This document shows, in pieces, positions 7,800 through 9,676 of a DNA stretch of 9,676 nt (the stretch's first letter is position 1; each line of letters opens with the position of its first letter). The position numbers and the translations under genes are program-made. The DNA is from Schleiferiaceae bacterium (GTDB lineage Bacteria > Bacteroidota > Bacteroidia > Flavobacteriales > Schleiferiaceae). A model generated the notes under the pieces. That model saw only the letters and a program-made list of their open reading frames with translations, was not told the DNA's origin and made no database searches. Location of the stretch: positions 1-9,676 of the forward strand of contig JAURAE010000050.1 in NCBI GenBank assembly GCA_030829675.1, written 5' to 3'.

Positions 7800-7801
7800 A
7801 G

Positions 7802-7817
7802 TCCCTTATTTTAGGGA
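7802..7817 (+). other. Small hairpin directly before the nitroreductase start
   Basis: The sequence forms TCCCT, a six-base TATTTT loop and AGGGA, a perfect five-pair stem ending one base before the ATG at 7819. It lies in the 19-base gap between the ATPase stop and the nitroreductase start. It is too short and lacks the following T tract for a normal intrinsic terminator, so it could modulate translation initiation, or be chance. Confidence 0.3.
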
Positions 7818-7818
7818 A

Positions 7819-8481
7819 ATGGATCCCAATTTTAAACCATACGAACCCTGGCCATCGAACGACCGGGAAGTACAAACCTTGTTCGAAGCAGTGGAACGTG
7901 CGCTATCTACGCGCCGGTCGCTTCGGGAGTTTAGCGATGCCCCTGTGCCGCGCCAAACCATCGAGCGATTGATTGCCCTTGCGGCTTCCGCGCCCTCCGG
8001 CGCCAACAAGCAGCCTTGGCATTTCGTGGCCGTTCAAGATCCGGACCTCAAGCGCCAAATCCGTCTTGCCGCAGAGGAGGAGGAACGAGCCTTCTACGGC
8101 GGTCGTGCGAGCGATCAATGGCTGGAGGATTTGAAGCCGTTCGGCACGGACTGGGAGAAGCCCTTTCTTGAGACGGCGCCCTGGTTGATTGTGGTGTTTC
8201 GCAAAAACTACGAGGTAGACGAGGGCGGGCAGAAGGCGAAGAATTATTACGTGCAGGAAAGCGTAGGTATTGCCTGTGGATTCTTGATTGCAGCGATTCA
8301 CGCAGCAGGCCTATCGACCTTGACCCACACCCCTTCTCCCATGGATTTTCTGGGTAAGATTTTAGGTCGTCCCTCTAACGAACGCGCCTTTTTGTTGATG
8401 CCTGTGGGCTATGCTGCCGACGGTGCCCAAGTCCCAGATATTTCCAAGAAAGACCTAGGAGAGATCAGCGATTTTGTCTGA
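7819..8481 (+). CDS. Flavin nitroreductase of the iodotyrosine deiodinase (halotyrosine dehalogenase) type
   Basis: This 220-residue protein has the FMN-dependent nitroreductase fold. The N-terminal RRSLREFSD (32-40) and SAPSGANKQPWHF (57-69) are the FMN-phosphate-binding arginine/serine segments, and SIACG-like GIACGF (150-155) and LMPVGYAA (193-200) follow. It resembles iodotyrosine deiodinase (IYD) across its length rather than generic nitroreductases. From remembered human IYD, the three residues gripping the amino-acid part of halotyrosine (E157, Y161, K182) align with E89, Y93 and K114, with intervening spacing kept exactly, and T239 near the flavin N5 aligns with T171 in THTPS. It therefore probably removes halogen from halotyrosines reductively in the cytoplasm, using reduced FMN; the natural substrate and reductase are unknown. 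It has no membrane anchor, unlike the vertebrate enzyme. It lies 19 bases after the ABC ATPase gene and may be read through from it, but there is no evident functional link. Confidence 0.9.
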   Translation: MDPNFKPYEPWPSNDREVQTLFEAVERALSTRRSLREFSDAPVPRQTIERLIALAASAPSGANKQPWHFVAVQDPDLKRQIRLAAEEEERAFYGGRASDQWLEDLKPFGTDWEKPFLETAPWLIVVFRKNYEVDEGGQKAKNYYVQESVGIACGFLIAAIHAAGLSTLTHTPSPMDFLGKILGRPSNERAFLLMPVGYAADGAQVPDISKKDLGEISDFV

Positions 8482-8504
8482 CCTTTGTACCAAATCTGAA
8501 TTCG

Positions 8505-8831
8505 ATGTTTGAAGGAATTTCCGTACAGTTTGTGGTTGATGTTGATGAGGTTCGCGAGGAATTGGCTGCGGCTGATTTGAAGTGGCCCATCGTGAAAATC
8601 CTCGACAGTGAAGAGGAGGAGGAACGTGATGCGGAGGACTTATCAGTCACTGGAGAGGGCGTAGCCATCTATATCGACAGTATCGATTTGATTTTAAAGG
8701 AACGTATTGAAAAAGCTAAGGAAATCGTTACCGCCGTTGCACGAATGATTCAATATTTCAACGACCGCGACGAAACGGCGGTGCTGTTCTTCCACCACAG
8801 CTGGCAGACTTATTTGTCGGACGAGAAATAG
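8505..8831 (+). CDS. Small acidic protein of unknown function
   Basis: I do not recognise this 108-residue protein. It has no signal peptide or membrane helix, so it should be cytoplasmic. Residues 1-33 could form beta strands around an acidic helix (DVDEVREEL), 34-45 is a strongly acidic stretch (DSEEEEERDAED), 52-62 is hydrophobic and strand-like (VAIYIDSIDLI), 63-85 looks like one amphipathic helix (KERIEKAKEIVTAVARM), and the end is aromatic and polar (FFHHSWQTY). It begins 23 bases after the nitroreductase stop, suggesting shared transcription, although a near -7 box (GACCTTTG, 8480-8487, one mismatch) could give its own promoter. Its last 22 bases overlap the end of uvrC on the other strand. 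It is probably a real gene because it fills a space between two solid genes and gives a coherent protein with an ATG start, but only homologues would settle it. Confidence 0.6.
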   Translation: MFEGISVQFVVDVDEVREELAAADLKWPIVKILDSEEEEERDAEDLSVTGEGVAIYIDSIDLILKERIEKAKEIVTAVARMIQYFNDRDETAVLFFHHSWQTYLSDEK

Positions 8832-9676
8832 TCCGTAAGCACCTTTGCTTTGGCGTGACCTACGATTTCTTTCAGTTGCTCGAAGCTGGCGGCTTTGATG
8901 CGTTTTACGCTCTTGAATTGGCGCAATAATTCCTTGATCGTTTCGGGTCCAATTCCCTTAACGGCTTCCAACTCACTTTTGAAAGTACCCTTGCTACGTC
9001 TATTACGGTGGTGGCTCAAGCTGAAGCGGTGTGCCTCGTCACGCGCCTGTTGGATGATCTTCAAGGTCTCCGAACGCTTGTCCAAATGCAGCGGGTAGGG
9101 GTCGCCGGGGAAGTAGAGCTCTTCCAAACGCTTGGCGATGCCGATGATGGTGATCTTGCCGCGCAAACCTAATCTTTCTAGGGCTTTGAGTGCAGCGCCT
9201 AATTGGCCCTTACCGCCATCAATAATAATGAGCTGCGGCAGTGGCTCTCCTTCCTCCACCAGTCGCTTGTAGCGTCGGTGCACGACCTCCTCCATCGAGG
9301 CAAAATCATCGGGACCTTCGACCGTTTTGATGTTGAACTTGCGGTAGTCGTTCTTGGAGGGCTTTCCGTTTTTAAAGACCACACACGCGCTTGCGGGGTT
9401 GGTCCCCTGAATGTTCGAGTTGTCGAAACATTCCAAATGACGCGGCTCCACAGGCATACGCAAGTCGGTCTTCATTTGGGTCATGATGCGCTTCACATGA
9501 CGGTCTGGATCGACGATTTGAATGTTCTTGAGCTTTTCTTGTCGGTAGTACAAGGCATTCTTGATGCTCAGGTCGATGAGTTTTCGCTTCTCCCCTTTTT
9601 GTGGGACGTGGATGGTGGAGCCTTCGATCTCGAGTTCCACAGGGTGGGAGGTGAAAATGGTGCGTGCCGTAGAACC
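8810..9676 (-). CDS. uvrC: Excinuclease ABC subunit C, partial (C-terminal half; N-terminus beyond right edge)
   Basis: UvrC makes the two incisions in nucleotide excision repair after UvrA and UvrB locate the lesion. The visible 288 codons read open from the right edge to TAA at 8812-8810, about half of a usual 600-residue protein; the GIY-YIG nuclease domain and most of the UvrB-binding region lie outside. What is present is the RNase H-like 5'-incision domain: ECFDNSNIQG with its catalytic aspartate, ACVVFKNGKPSKNDYRKFNI, IIIDGGKGQL with the second aspartate, and RDEAHRFSLSHHR with the conserved histidine. It ends in a helix-hairpin-helix region (AVKGIGPETIKELL, then an SFEQLKEIVG stretch) for DNA binding. 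A GTG at 9640-9638 falls inside the coding region and is not the start, because family-like sequence (IFTSHPV) continues upstream of it. It converges on, and overlaps by 22 bases, the small acidic gene. Confidence 0.95.
   Translation of the reverse strand, partial: GSTARTIFTSHPVELEIEGSTIHVPQKGEKRKLIDLSIKNALYYRQEKLKNIQIVDPDRHVKRIMTQMKTDLRMPVEPRHLECFDNSNIQGTNPASACVVFKNGKPSKNDYRKFNIKTVEGPDDFASMEEVVHRRYKRLVEEGEPLPQLIIIDGGKGQLGAALKALERLGLRGKITIIGIAKRLEELYFPGDPYPLHLDKRSETLKIIQQARDEAHRFSLSHHRNRRSKGTFKSELEAVKGIGPETIKELLRQFKSVKRIKAASFEQLKEIVGHAKAKVLTDYFSSDK

Noticed and set aside
8480..8487. GACCTTTG as a promoter for the acidic gene
   Set aside because: The first base departs from TAnnTTTG, it overlaps the nitroreductase stop and no -33 element is visible; kept only as a weak possibility.
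9638..9640. GTG as a start for a short uvrC
   Set aside because: UvrC-like sequence continues in frame upstream to the window edge, so the gene is cut by the edge rather than shortened.

Overview
The window looks like chromosomal DNA from a member of the Bacteroidota, probably a Flavobacteriales-like lineage of moderate GC content. This rests on TAnnTTTG-type -7 promoter boxes in the divergent gap at 1140-1204, the general lack of Shine-Dalgarno sequences before starts, a GpsA with the GPCHAEE variant, and sequence styles typical of this phylum. The genus cannot be told from the window. I see no tRNA, rRNA, CRISPR array, insertion sequence or phage gene. Genes fill almost everything, and no gap exceeds about 65 bases.

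Layout: (1) 1-1139, minus strand, the first 379 codons of a multi-pass polysaccharide flippase (Wzx/MATE-like), cut by the left edge. (2) 1140-1204, a short divergent gap with two back-to-back -7 boxes. (3) 1205-3891, plus strand, an exported M28 metallopeptidase with PA and PDZ domains, joined by a one-base TAATG overlap to a glycerol-3-phosphate dehydrogenase (GpsA). (4) 3945-7799, plus strand, a tight four-gene cassette: an exported LolA-like lipoprotein-sorting protein, two paralogous FtsX/LolC/E-type permeases and a LolD/MacB-type ATPase. The junctions are TAATG, ATGA and a 2-base gap. (5) 7819-8831, plus strand, an iodotyrosine-deiodinase-like flavin nitroreductase and a small acidic protein of unknown function, spaced closely enough to be read through from the ABC genes. 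(6) 8810-9676, minus strand, the C-terminal half of UvrC, cut by the right edge and overlapping the end of the small acidic gene by 22 bases.

How they work together: the ABC cassette is the one clear multi-component system. The permease pair and ATPase should form an inner-membrane mechanotransmission-type ABC complex, and the LolA-like protein would be its periplasmic partner, most likely moving a lipoprotein or other lipidic cargo toward the outer membrane. The M28 peptidase acts in the periplasm or outside the cell. GpsA supplies glycerol-3-phosphate for phospholipids, and the flippase serves envelope glycans, so several neighbours have envelope roles, although no direct functional link is shown. 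The nitroreductase keeps all the substrate-binding residues of halotyrosine dehalogenases and is the most specific enzymatic prediction here. Nothing in the window is clearly a wholly new system. The best leads are the LolA-like/ABC cassette, the deiodinase homologue and the unrecognised acidic protein.
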